Assembly: GCF_003019815.1 (NCBI RefSeq) | Contig: NZ_CP027773.1 | Span: 3,235,001 to 3,299,000, forward strand | Direction of reading: 5' to 3' | Length of the DNA: 64,000 nt | Source of the DNA: Variovorax sp. PMC12 | GTDB lineage: Bacteria; Pseudomonadota; Gammaproteobacteria; Burkholderiales; Burkholderiaceae_C | In this document: positions 51,668-59,794 of the stretch, piece after piece | Layout of the letters: every line of letters starts with the position of its first letter | Position numbering within the stretch: position 1 is the first letter of the stretch | The notes under the pieces: generated by a model | Told to the model about the DNA's origin: nothing | The model's input: the letters and a program-made list of their open reading frames with translations, nothing else | Databases searched by the model: none | Translations under genes and position numbers: made by a program

Positions 51668-52369
51668 ATGGCTTCCATTTCACTCAAGAACGTTTCGGTC
51701 AGCTTCCCCATCTACGGCGCGGGCTCGGCGTCACTCAAGAAGACACTTGCGGCTTCGGTTACCGGGGGGCGCTTCGGCAAGGAAACCGGGGTCACCGTGG
51801 TGCAGGCCCTCAGCGGCCTCAACCTCGAACTGAAAAGCGGCGACCGGCTGGGCCTCATCGGCCACAACGGCGCGGGCAAGTCCACCCTGCTGCGTACGCT
51901 GGCGGGTGTCTACGAGCCGTCATCGGGCGAGTTGACGCGCCAAGGCTCGGTAGCCAGCCTGATCGATCCCGCGCTCGGCATCGAGATGGATGCAACCGGC
52001 GTCGAGAACATCATGCTGCGCGGCCTCGTGATGGGCATGAGCAAGAAGGAAGTCGACCGGCTCACACCCGAAATCTGCGAATTCAGCGGACTGGGTGAGT
52101 ACGTGAACATGCCCGTTCGCACCTACTCCACCGGCATGATGATGCGCCTCGCATTCTCGATCTCGACCAGCGTCGAAGCCGACATCCTGCTGATGGACGA
52201 GTGGCTCTCCGTGGGCGACGCCGCCTTCACTGAAAAGGCCGAGCAGCGCATGCGGGACGTGGTGTCCAAGTCAGGCATTCTGGTGCTGGCATCTCATTCA
52301 CCCGAATTGATTGCCAAGGAATGCAACCGGGTGATCCACATGGAGCACGGGCGGATCGTCGAGCGCTGA
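51668..52369 (+). CDS. wzt: Polysaccharide exporter ATP-binding protein (Wzt type, short form)
   Basis: A 233-residue ATPase. Walker A GHNGAGKST near residue 64, family-specific signature YSTGMMMRLAF, Walker B ILLMDEWLSVGD, and H-loop ASHSPELI. The N-terminal segment FPIYGAGSASLKKTL is typical of O-antigen exporters. It stops soon after the ATPase core, lacking the C-terminal carbohydrate-binding module of Wzt proteins that recognise a capped non-reducing end. Export is therefore probably coupled to synthesis without cap recognition. It lies 3 bp after wzm. Confidence 0.92.
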   Translation: MASISLKNVSVSFPIYGAGSASLKKTLAASVTGGRFGKETGVTVVQALSGLNLELKSGDRLGLIGHNGAGKSTLLRTLAGVYEPSSGELTRQGSVASLIDPALGIEMDATGVENIMLRGLVMGMSKKEVDRLTPEICEFSGLGEYVNMPVRTYSTGMMMRLAFSISTSVEADILLMDEWLSVGDAAFTEKAEQRMRDVVSKSGILVLASHSPELIAKECNRVIHMEHGRIVER

Positions 52370-52372
52370 ATT

Positions 52373-53542
52373 TCAGGCCAGCTGCAAGGCGTCGAGGATG
52401 GTTTCGCGCTGGTGCTGCCAGCCGAACTTGCGCAACGCATCCTCGCGCGCCCGCGCTGCCATCGACGCATACACCTCGGTGCTCTGGTCTATCGCTCGAA
52501 GAATCGATTCGGTCCATTCGTGGGCCTTCGACAGATAGCCGGTTTCGCCGTCGCTGATGGCACGGCTGTAAGTGAAGCTGGGTGACGCGATGCTCAAGGT
52601 CCCAACGCTTGCTGCTTCAAAGTATTTCAACTCCGACTTGCAGTCGGTGAAAGCATTCGATTGCAGCGGCATCAGGTTGAATTCCACCGTGCCCAGCAGT
52701 CGCTGCAGGTTCACGTAGTCATGGAACGGCTGGCGGCTGATTCGATGCCGGAACTCGCGCATGGCAGGGCCGTGGTCAATGTAGCCAACGACCATCACTT
52801 CCACATTTGGCCGCTCGGCTAGCACATCCACCAGCGATGGCTCCACGATCGCGTAATCGAGGCGGTGCGACGGCGAACCGCTGAAATACCCAAGGGTGGT
52901 CTTTCCGTTGCCTGAGAAGCGCGCGCGTTCCTTCGCTGCAAAGACCTTCTCCGCCAAGTCGAGCTGCTCCTTGTTCATGAAGTTCGGGATCACCGCCACA
53001 GGCAGGCCGGAGCAGTCTGCGATCTTCTGTGCGAGGAACGCGTTTGTCGTGATCGCTCCGTCACACAGTCTCAGCGTCTGGTGCATCCGGGCGATCATCG
53101 CAAACCAGTCGTCCCAGACACCCTTCTGGGTCACGTCGAGGCCCAGAGTCGCCACGACGAGGTGCGCGTAGTCGGTGTCGACCACAAGGTCATCGACATC
53201 GAACAGCACGCGCTTGCCGCGCGCCCTGAACTTGGTGATCAGGCCATTCACTTGATGGCAATACCGCGACCGGCAGATCACAAGCAGATCAGCGGCGTCG
53301 GCAATCTCGTCGAACCGATCGCTGTCCGACAGGAAAAAATAGCTGGCCGACACGTCGCCTGCGTCAGGCTCATTCAGCACCTGGGCCATGTTGTAGGCAC
53401 GGTAGCGGAAGGTGCTGTTGTTGGGTTCTTCGTAGAAGTAAGCGACGCGCACCTTGCGTCGATACAGCATCGCCAACCGCTCCGAAAGCGGCTGGAGCCA
53501 GGGGTCCGCGTAAGGAACCGGAGAGACGTTCAAGTCAAACAT
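52373..53542 (-). CDS. Glycosyltransferase, GT-B fold
   Basis: A 389-residue enzyme. KVRVAYFYEEPNNSTFRYRA near residue 30, FDVDDLVVDTDY, AITTNAFLAQKI with VAVIPNFMNKEQ, and a C-terminal donor domain with LGYFSGSPSHRLDYA and SELKYFEAASVGTLSIASPS. This resembles GT1/GT4-like enzymes of rhamnan and O-antigen clusters. The ATG at 53542 shares one base with the upstream gene's stop, so the two are translationally coupled. It converges on wzt (3-bp gap). Sugar and linkage unknown. Confidence 0.85.
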   Translation of the reverse strand: MFDLNVSPVPYADPWLQPLSERLAMLYRRKVRVAYFYEEPNNSTFRYRAYNMAQVLNEPDAGDVSASYFFLSDSDRFDEIADAADLLVICRSRYCHQVNGLITKFRARGKRVLFDVDDLVVDTDYAHLVVATLGLDVTQKGVWDDWFAMIARMHQTLRLCDGAITTNAFLAQKIADCSGLPVAVIPNFMNKEQLDLAEKVFAAKERARFSGNGKTTLGYFSGSPSHRLDYAIVEPSLVDVLAERPNVEVMVVGYIDHGPAMREFRHRISRQPFHDYVNLQRLLGTVEFNLMPLQSNAFTDCKSELKYFEAASVGTLSIASPSFTYSRAISDGETGYLSKAHEWTESILRAIDQSTEVYASMAARAREDALRKFGWQHQRETILDALQLA

Positions 53543-54894
53543 CAACGTCCCGCGGTGAGCAACCGAAGGGTTTCCTCGAACGACTGGGTCCAGTCCGCAC
53601 CCAAACCGTTGGCTGCGAAATTACGCTTGCGTGCTTCCTTGTCTTCAGCAAGCGCCACACCCTCACGAAGCGCGTCGACAAGCGCATCGGTGTTCAGTTC
53701 GGCACAAATGATGTTGCGCGAGTAGTTGGACAGATCCTGCTTGTTGGCGAACTTGTTGGTCACCACGACCGCGCCGCTTGCCGCAAGGTCGAACGGCGGG
53801 TAGCTGGGGTGCGGCGTGTACATCAGCGAGAGCCCGAGGTCGATCGTTCCTGCCAGGTCAGCGTAGGCCTCCCAGTTGAGCCCTTCACAGCGCTTGGGCA
53901 CATAGCCATTCCCGAATGTCACATTGGGAATGTCCTTGCCGACAAGAAAGATGTCCCATTGATCAAGGTCGAGGATGCCCGTGTTGACTGCACGATCGAT
54001 GATTTCGAGCCCTATATGAAACAGGTTGCGCGGGTTGTACGGCCTTGCATAGAAGAAGAAACGCTTTTTTCCGCCCGGTTCGCGCTCACGCTCGTGAAAC
54101 AGCGACCTGGGAAACGACGGCTCGAACCAGCATCCATTTCTCTCCAACTGCTCCATGCCGTTGGCTTTCAAATGATCGAAAAGAAGGCGGGTGTTCACAA
54201 CGAATCGAATGTCCTGGTTGTGCAGAATGCGCTCGCACTGCACCCGCTCTTCCCCGAACGGATAGAACATTCGCTCGTCTTCCTGCAGCAGATAGATGAT
54301 CGAAGCATGCGGAACGCTGGGCAGTGCGGCCGCGGTCGTCCACCATGACGTGGTGACGAACGTCTCATCGGGAACGACGTCCAGGCCCGCGACTGCTCCA
54401 GCTGTCGACTCGGGTTCCTCGTTGTCGTTCGGAATCGGCGCATAGGCGAACTGGATCTCGTGAAGGAGCTCGATTCCGTACGCATTCAAAACCTGTGAAG
54501 CATTCTTCGGCGACGGCACCTCCGTACGCGTCACGACCCGCAGCGTTGCGTTCATCCGGTTGGCCAACTGCGCAGCGAACAGCAATGCAGTGCCAACACC
54601 TCCGAAAAGGCTGCCACTGCCGATGCTGTCGGTGACGAGGCTGACACGTGGGAGCGATGGCTTTGGAATCAGATAAGTCGGAAGCGGCTGAGAGTTGGGA
54701 AACTTATGGCGGATGATTTCGCCAACAGTCCCCGGGGGCCCAGACACCCCTGCGACCCAGGACCCCGCTTTAATCTTGTTAAGAACCGGCCGCCCCGCAA
54801 CCGCGGCGCCTAGCTTGGTGCGAAAAAGCCGTACCGTTGCCGAGGTTCCGTTCTCTTTCCAAAATGCCAACAGTCGGCGCGCACGCACACTCAT
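53542..54894 (-). CDS. Rhamnosyltransferase WsaF-like glycosyltransferase
   Basis: A 450-residue GT-B protein. RVSLVTDSIGSGSLFGGVGT opens the first domain at about residue 83. SIIYLLQEDERMFYPFGEE and FVVNTRLLFDHLKANG follow. The donor domain has KKRFFFYARPYNPRNLFHIG and MYTPHPSYPPFDLAASGAVV. This pattern matches WsaF-type rhamnosyltransferases. The N-terminal 80 residues are basic. It starts at an ATG preceded by an A/T-rich stretch and marks the left edge of the AT-rich zone. Confidence 0.82.
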   Translation of the reverse strand: MSVRARRLLAFWKENGTSATVRLFRTKLGAAVAGRPVLNKIKAGSWVAGVSGPPGTVGEIIRHKFPNSQPLPTYLIPKPSLPRVSLVTDSIGSGSLFGGVGTALLFAAQLANRMNATLRVVTRTEVPSPKNASQVLNAYGIELLHEIQFAYAPIPNDNEEPESTAGAVAGLDVVPDETFVTTSWWTTAAALPSVPHASIIYLLQEDERMFYPFGEERVQCERILHNQDIRFVVNTRLLFDHLKANGMEQLERNGCWFEPSFPRSLFHEREREPGGKKRFFFYARPYNPRNLFHIGLEIIDRAVNTGILDLDQWDIFLVGKDIPNVTFGNGYVPKRCEGLNWEAYADLAGTIDLGLSLMYTPHPSYPPFDLAASGAVVVTNKFANKQDLSNYSRNIICAELNTDALVDALREGVALAEDKEARKRNFAANGLGADWTQSFEETLRLLTAGR

Positions 54895-55487
54895 TTTTTT
54901 CCTTACACACCGAGTTGATTGTTGATAGGCGAGTCTTGAAACTATTCATCCTAGGCTCCGCCGACTGGATGATTATCCACGCTCATATCGGGGGCTCTCA
55001 AAACAAGTTGTGCGATTCTGACATCCACGCCGTGTCCTACGCTCGATGCCCCTGCATGTTGGGAAGGACGTCCTTCTTCTACGCGGGGCACTTTCGTACG
55101 CGCTCGTGAGCAGCCGTTTCCAGCGAAGATGCAGGCGGCGTGCGGAGCTCTCACGAGACCCGCTCGGACCGGCCGCTACAGCCGCGCAGGCAAGTTCATA
55201 TTGCTCCGCCAGCTATATCTGGTGCGTATCGGCTTCGGTGGGGAAATCAACGCCCCGTGAAATCGGACGCGACATGTATCGTGAAAATGGCTATGCGTCT
55301 TCAACTGGGGGCGTTAAGGTCGACCGACCTAATTCCGAGCGGAAGCAAGCTCTGGGCCGGACAACGCAGCTACATCAATATGCCCGTTTCCCACCTGCTA
55401 GGTCCACAGGCACGTTAATTAAACTTGCTTCAGTTGGAGCCGACTGACCTACCAGGCCGGCATTTGTAACTCACACGGCAAACTCGC
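54895..55487. other. 593-bp gene-free interval in the glycan locus
   Basis: Between two minus-strand glycosyltransferase genes. No frame here has protein-like composition, a ribosome site or a recognisable motif. Base composition is lower in GC than the genes to the left. It should contain the promoter for 54894-52373. It could be the decayed remains of a lost gene, but no similarity is apparent by eye. Confidence 0.6.
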
Positions 55488-56558
55488 TCAACTCGCAGCA
55501 ATGTCGGAAAAGGCTGCCGCATACGCGGCAATCATCTTTTCACGATCGAAATGTTCCAACGCGTGCATCCGCGAGGCAAGCTTTAGTGCAGCTAGTTCGT
55601 GCGGCTGCTCCAGCCAACTCAATAGCAAGGCATGGATATGCTCAGTCGCTGTCGGAAAAATCAGGAAGCCGTTAACCCCGTCGATGACTAGCTCCGGAAT
55701 TCCGCCCACGGGTGCTGCGATGACGGGAATGCCGCATGCATTCGCCTCCATAACCAGAACAGGCCTTCCATCGAATTTCGAAGGAAGGACAAGAACATCC
55801 AACTGATGTAAGCCATCTTTCACATGCTCCACAAAACCGTGATATTTCAATCTGTTTGCGACAGCACTGTTCGAAATGCGCGCCCTGACTATCGCCTCGT
55901 CAGGGCCTGTACCAAACATTCTGAAGTCATACAACGGCTCCCGACGTCCCAACTCTTCCGCCAGCTCTACAAAGCCAATTGGATTTTTTTCCTCCGACAT
56001 TCGACCAACGAATCCAATTTTGAGTAATTCACTTTTCGGACTATTGTTCGGCGCGAATTCTTCTACATTGACACCACTCCTCACCACAGTCACCGGCGGG
56101 TTGTTCTTTCGAGAAAATCGCCTGATGAAACCAGCCATAAACTCACTCTCAACCATGACAGTGTCGAAGCACTTTTCATAAATGAAATGATTCAGCGTAT
56201 GTCCGATTTCGTTATAAAGAATATCAGCAATGCGCAATCTTGGCAGCCGCTCTTTCCAGTATGGTAGTAGGTGATACAAATCGGCCGCGCCGATCTGCAA
56301 TAATAGATCGATCTTTCGATCACAAAGCAGCTCGAGAACTTTATGAAAGCGCGCGGCGCTGTCCATTCCCGCCAGATTGAGCAGGTGACCAGTAGACGCG
56401 AAATCCTCCAGCGCGTCGGGAGTGTAAGCACCCGATGCAGCATCACAATAAGCAATCGTTATCTCAAAACCTCGCTCTCTCAGGTCCCGGAAGATTGCAA
56501 TAGAGAGCGCCCCACGCACCAAAAAAGGGAGCAACGCCAAAATTCGGGGTGAGTTCAT
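55488..56558 (-). CDS. GT4-family glycosyltransferase
   Basis: A 356-residue GT-B enzyme. LLPFLVRGALSIAIFRDLRE in the acceptor domain, VVRSGVNVEEFAPNN linker, and donor-domain motifs IGFVGRMSEEKNP, GTGPDEAIV, YHGFVEHVKDGLHQLDVLVL and the nucleotide-sugar E-x7-E at EANACGIPVIAAPVGGIPE. The start at 56558 overlaps the upstream stop by 4 bp (ATGA). Part of a run of coupled genes from 58914 to 55488. Codon use is AT-richer than in the flanking chromosome. Confidence 0.9.
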   Translation of the reverse strand: MNSPRILALLPFLVRGALSIAIFRDLRERGFEITIAYCDAASGAYTPDALEDFASTGHLLNLAGMDSAARFHKVLELLCDRKIDLLLQIGAADLYHLLPYWKERLPRLRIADILYNEIGHTLNHFIYEKCFDTVMVESEFMAGFIRRFSRKNNPPVTVVRSGVNVEEFAPNNSPKSELLKIGFVGRMSEEKNPIGFVELAEELGRREPLYDFRMFGTGPDEAIVRARISNSAVANRLKYHGFVEHVKDGLHQLDVLVLPSKFDGRPVLVMEANACGIPVIAAPVGGIPELVIDGVNGFLIFPTATEHIHALLLSWLEQPHELAALKLASRMHALEHFDREKMIAAYAAAFSDIAAS

Positions 56559-57805
56559 TTCGGCAGAAGACGTGTAAAAAGCGTCCATACTCGCGCAAAA
56601 AAAGAACCCTGACGCGCGGCAGGAGACCAACTATCGCTCATCGTATGTTCTGCATATTCAGGCTCAGGCTTAACAAACACTTGTGCTCCCGTTGGATTTA
56701 ACAACGAAAGGCTGGCACTCATGATTTGATGCTCCGCCTGAAGTCCTTTAAAAGCGAGCTCCCATTTTTCACTCTCATTCTTGAAGTAATCCCGCGCATC
56801 AATGTAGGATTGAATATCGTTATGGAGTTTCCGGACCTCCTGATAAGCATCGGCATCGGGCCCTACAAATGCAAACAACCGGCGGCCGAGTTCAGCGAGT
56901 TGGAAGTGATCACTTTGGCCGGTCAGCATTGCGAGAAAATGCTGATAATTGGAAATGATCGCCGGCTGCATTAGTGCGCCAATCAGCCTATGCGCCTGAA
57001 CTGGTGGCAGTTGGCTCAGCGAAGGATGACGGCACGCCCATGCCACAATGCGCGCAACTGAATTAAACAATGATCGTGTTGCTGCGAGAGGAACCAAATT
57101 GCGCTGCATTGCATAGCTGAGTTCAAGCAAACCGCTAACTGGATCTCCGTGCGTTACACCGCGCGAGTGTGCACGAATGAAAGTCAGGCGTTGAGGAACA
57201 ACAGCGAATCTGCACCCATCTCGTAATGCGCGAGTCCACAGTTCGTAATCAGGGGCACGAATCATCGATGGGTCATCCAACCCCCATTGCTTATGCGCAA
57301 TTGCACGTACCATAGTTGACGACCGACACAAATGATTGGCACCGATCCAGGTATCGACCAGATTCAGATCATATTCATTGTTGAACACCGCCTCCAATAC
57401 GTCGGAAGAAGGATGTGGATTGTCATCTTCGTCGTAAATAGTAACATGCGAACCAATGACGTCAAGGCGAGGATCCGACGCCGCCACCTTTAGCTGAATT
57501 TCGGCTTTTCGCGGGTCAATCCAATCATCTGCATCAAGATTGACCAACCACTTGCCGCGCGCTTCCAAAACTGCACGGTTGTAACTCGCCGCACCACCTA
57601 AATTTCTCTCGTTTTTAAAAAGCCTGATTCGAGCGTCTTTGATAGCCAACACTATCTCAACTGAGTTGTCGGTCGAGCAATCATCCACCACCACAATTTC
57701 GAAATCTTGCACCGTTTGGTCAAAGATGCTTTGCAGTGTCTTACCTATGTAGCGTTCATAGTTGTATGAAAGGACGATGTACGAAAGAAGGGGATCCATA
57801 CTCAT
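56555..57805 (-). CDS. GT2-family glycosyltransferase
   Basis: A 416-residue GT-A enzyme. LLSYIVLSYNYERYIGKTLQ, EIVVVDDCSTDNSVEI, NLGGAASYNRAVLEARG, and DxD motif LVNLDADDWIDPRKAE at about residues 92-107. The C-terminal half has a helical segment (about 330-365: RKLHNDIQSYIDARDYFKNE) that looks like a coiled coil and may drive complex formation. The start at 57805 overlaps the aminotransferase stop by 4 bp. AT-rich. Confidence 0.9.
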   Translation of the reverse strand: MSMDPLLSYIVLSYNYERYIGKTLQSIFDQTVQDFEIVVVDDCSTDNSVEIVLAIKDARIRLFKNERNLGGAASYNRAVLEARGKWLVNLDADDWIDPRKAEIQLKVAASDPRLDVIGSHVTIYDEDDNPHPSSDVLEAVFNNEYDLNLVDTWIGANHLCRSSTMVRAIAHKQWGLDDPSMIRAPDYELWTRALRDGCRFAVVPQRLTFIRAHSRGVTHGDPVSGLLELSYAMQRNLVPLAATRSLFNSVARIVAWACRHPSLSQLPPVQAHRLIGALMQPAIISNYQHFLAMLTGQSDHFQLAELGRRLFAFVGPDADAYQEVRKLHNDIQSYIDARDYFKNESEKWELAFKGLQAEHQIMSASLSLLNPTGAQVFVKPEPEYAEHTMSDSWSPAARQGSFFARVWTLFTRLLPK

Positions 57806-58914
57806 CGCAGGCAACCGGTGACGCGGTCTAGGTCGTTCGACGACAAGTCATCATGGAACGGCAAACCGATTACGCGCGGAGAAAGAGCGTCGGTTGCCGA
57901 GAGATCAGACGCCGGGACATCCTTGAACGCCGGGTGCCGATGGCAACCCGCCCCCCACCAACGGCGCCACTCAACCTTTGCATCGTCGAGCCGTAGAGTT
58001 GTCGCGTCGACGTCCTCACTCGGCACAACTACGTTCAATGTCATGGTGACCCAATCAATTCCGACTCCGCGTTGTAGGCGCACCGACTTCCCTTCGAGCC
58101 GATATGCATATGCGGCTGTCAAGCGCTTCATTTCGTTGATCCGCGCCGGCAAACCATCCAGCCCGGCAAGACCCACTGCAGCCGCGTATTCAGAGATGCG
58201 GTAGTTGCCGGCGCGCATCGAAGACATGCGCTCATTACCGGCGAATCCAAAACCTGTCATTGCGGTTGCGCGGTCTATTAGATCGCGGTTACCACATAGG
58301 ATTGCTCCTCCTTCGCCAATACCTAAGGTCTTAGTTGCATGCAGACTCACGCAGACCGGTTGGCTGCCGATGCCAGAAAGGGACGTCAATGCAGCAGCCG
58401 CATCGAACACTACTGGGATTTTATTTTCTTGCTCGAACTTAGCCCAAACAGCAAGATCAGGGGGAGCACCGAAAGCACTAACCACCAATACCGCAGCAAC
58501 TGAATCGCCTATCGAGGCAAGCGCCGCTTTCGCAATCTCTGGCGTGAGTGCCAGAGAGTCTGGGTCGGTCTCAACTAAATACGGAACCAACCCCGCATTG
58601 CATACTGCATGCGCGCTGGCGATGAAAGTAAATGAGGGCATCAGGCAATAGATTCCTTGCCTCCTATGCAATCTCAGCGCGAGCTCAATTGCGGTAGTCC
58701 CGCTGGAGGTAAGTGTTACTAAACTACCACCGACAAATTCACCAAGACGCTGCACAAACTCGGCGTTTAAGGGACCGTAATTGCTGTATATACGCGTGCT
58801 GTCGATGCGATCGAGATAAGGCAGGAGTTTGGCCGCAACTGGCAACCTTGGCCGCAAGACCTTAATTTGCGAGGAAGACGGGCCGAAGTTTTCAACAGAA
58901 AGGGTTTTTAGCAT
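57802..58914 (-). CDS. DegT/DnrJ/EryC1/StrS-family aminotransferase
   Basis: A 370-residue PLP enzyme that usually aminates a nucleotide keto-sugar. SSGTTAIELALRLH binds the phosphate end, PSFTFIASAHAVCNAG follows, Asp in VVFDAAAALTS, and Lys in SLHATKTLGIGEGGAI for the PLP Schiff base. No matching sugar dehydratase is in the window. The NeuD/PglD-like acyltransferase upstream (20-bp gap) suggests that an N-acylated amino sugar is made. It could alternatively be an amino acid-transferring relative. Confidence 0.88.
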   Translation of the reverse strand: MLKTLSVENFGPSSSQIKVLRPRLPVAAKLLPYLDRIDSTRIYSNYGPLNAEFVQRLGEFVGGSLVTLTSSGTTAIELALRLHRRQGIYCLMPSFTFIASAHAVCNAGLVPYLVETDPDSLALTPEIAKAALASIGDSVAAVLVVSAFGAPPDLAVWAKFEQENKIPVVFDAAAALTSLSGIGSQPVCVSLHATKTLGIGEGGAILCGNRDLIDRATAMTGFGFAGNERMSSMRAGNYRISEYAAAVGLAGLDGLPARINEMKRLTAAYAYRLEGKSVRLQRGVGIDWVTMTLNVVVPSEDVDATTLRLDDAKVEWRRWWGAGCHRHPAFKDVPASDLSATDALSPRVIGLPFHDDLSSNDLDRVTGCLR

Positions 58915-58934
58915 CAGACTATAAACTGCAAAAA

Positions 58935-59582
58935 CTAGGCCGTAGGTGGAATTGAACGTGAAATACCCCCGCTGCGACCAATGGGGCGCGCCGGTACACC
59001 AACAACGGTAGACCCTGGGTCGACGTCACGGATCACAACAGCACCAGCGCCAACCGTTGACCAAGCGCCAATTACAACACCCGGCGCGACACAAACACCC
59101 GCGCCGAGGTTGGCACCTTCGCGAACAGTGACTCGTCCAGCGATAGCGCACGATGGTCCAAGATTAACGAAATCCTCCAACACACAGTCATGCGCGATAG
59201 TGCAGCCGGGATTGATCAGCCCGTGGGACCCAATCGAAACATCTGTGGTGATACTGCATAAGCCGAGGATCATTGTGCCCATCCCAAATGACACGCAGGG
59301 GCCGATCACTGCGGCCGGATGGCGCACTGTAACGAACTTAGCCTTAAGACCTAGCAGCAGAGCAGCGTGTTGACGCGCCCGACTATCCCCCACCGCCAGA
59401 ACGAAGCGAAGCGCTGGATCAAGCAGCGTCTCCAGACGTGCGACGCGTACTTGCAAGCCTCGAATGTCCGGTGCTGAGTAGCCTGGGTCAACGACAAAAC
59501 CGGACACGAACTCTCCGCTAGCTTGCAAAGCCGAAAGAACTTCGCGCCCCAGGCCGCCTGCCCCATAGATCAACAGAGTCAT
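58935..59582 (-). CDS. NeuD/PglD-like sugar O- or N-acyltransferase
   Basis: A 215-residue protein. The N-terminal Rossmann-like domain (LLIYGAGGLGREVLSALQ) binds the nucleotide sugar. A left-handed beta-helix of hexapeptide repeats runs from about residue 95 to 200, with the catalytic-type His in NPGCTIAHDCVLEDFVNLGP. It ends VGVPARPIG. Probably acetylates the amino sugar produced by the adjacent DegT enzyme; active as a trimer in the family. AT-richer composition. Confidence 0.88.
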   Translation of the reverse strand: MTLLIYGAGGLGREVLSALQASGEFVSGFVVDPGYSAPDIRGLQVRVARLETLLDPALRFVLAVGDSRARQHAALLLGLKAKFVTVRHPAAVIGPCVSFGMGTMILGLCSITTDVSIGSHGLINPGCTIAHDCVLEDFVNLGPSCAIAGRVTVREGANLGAGVCVAPGVVIGAWSTVGAGAVVIRDVDPGSTVVGVPARPIGRSGGISRSIPPTA

Positions 59583-59794
59583 ATGCAGCAGTGTGCAATC
59601 GGAAGGAAAGAAGTGGCCGCCCTACGGGAGCGCTCTGAGTATAGAGCGCACCGAAGAGAACCCATACTGCCACAGCCCCCTCGCCTCAAGATTACCCAAC
59701 GCGATATCTCGACGAGGTATCGATCCGCGGTAGAACCACAATTCACTGAGTCGATCGGCAGGAGCGAGATAAGTGAGAGCGCTCCAGCGATTTG

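Noticed and set aside
55046..55447. 133-codon plus-strand frame in the gene-free interval
   Set aside because: No ribosome site, no protein-like composition, many Arg/Ser from out-of-frame GC-rich codons.
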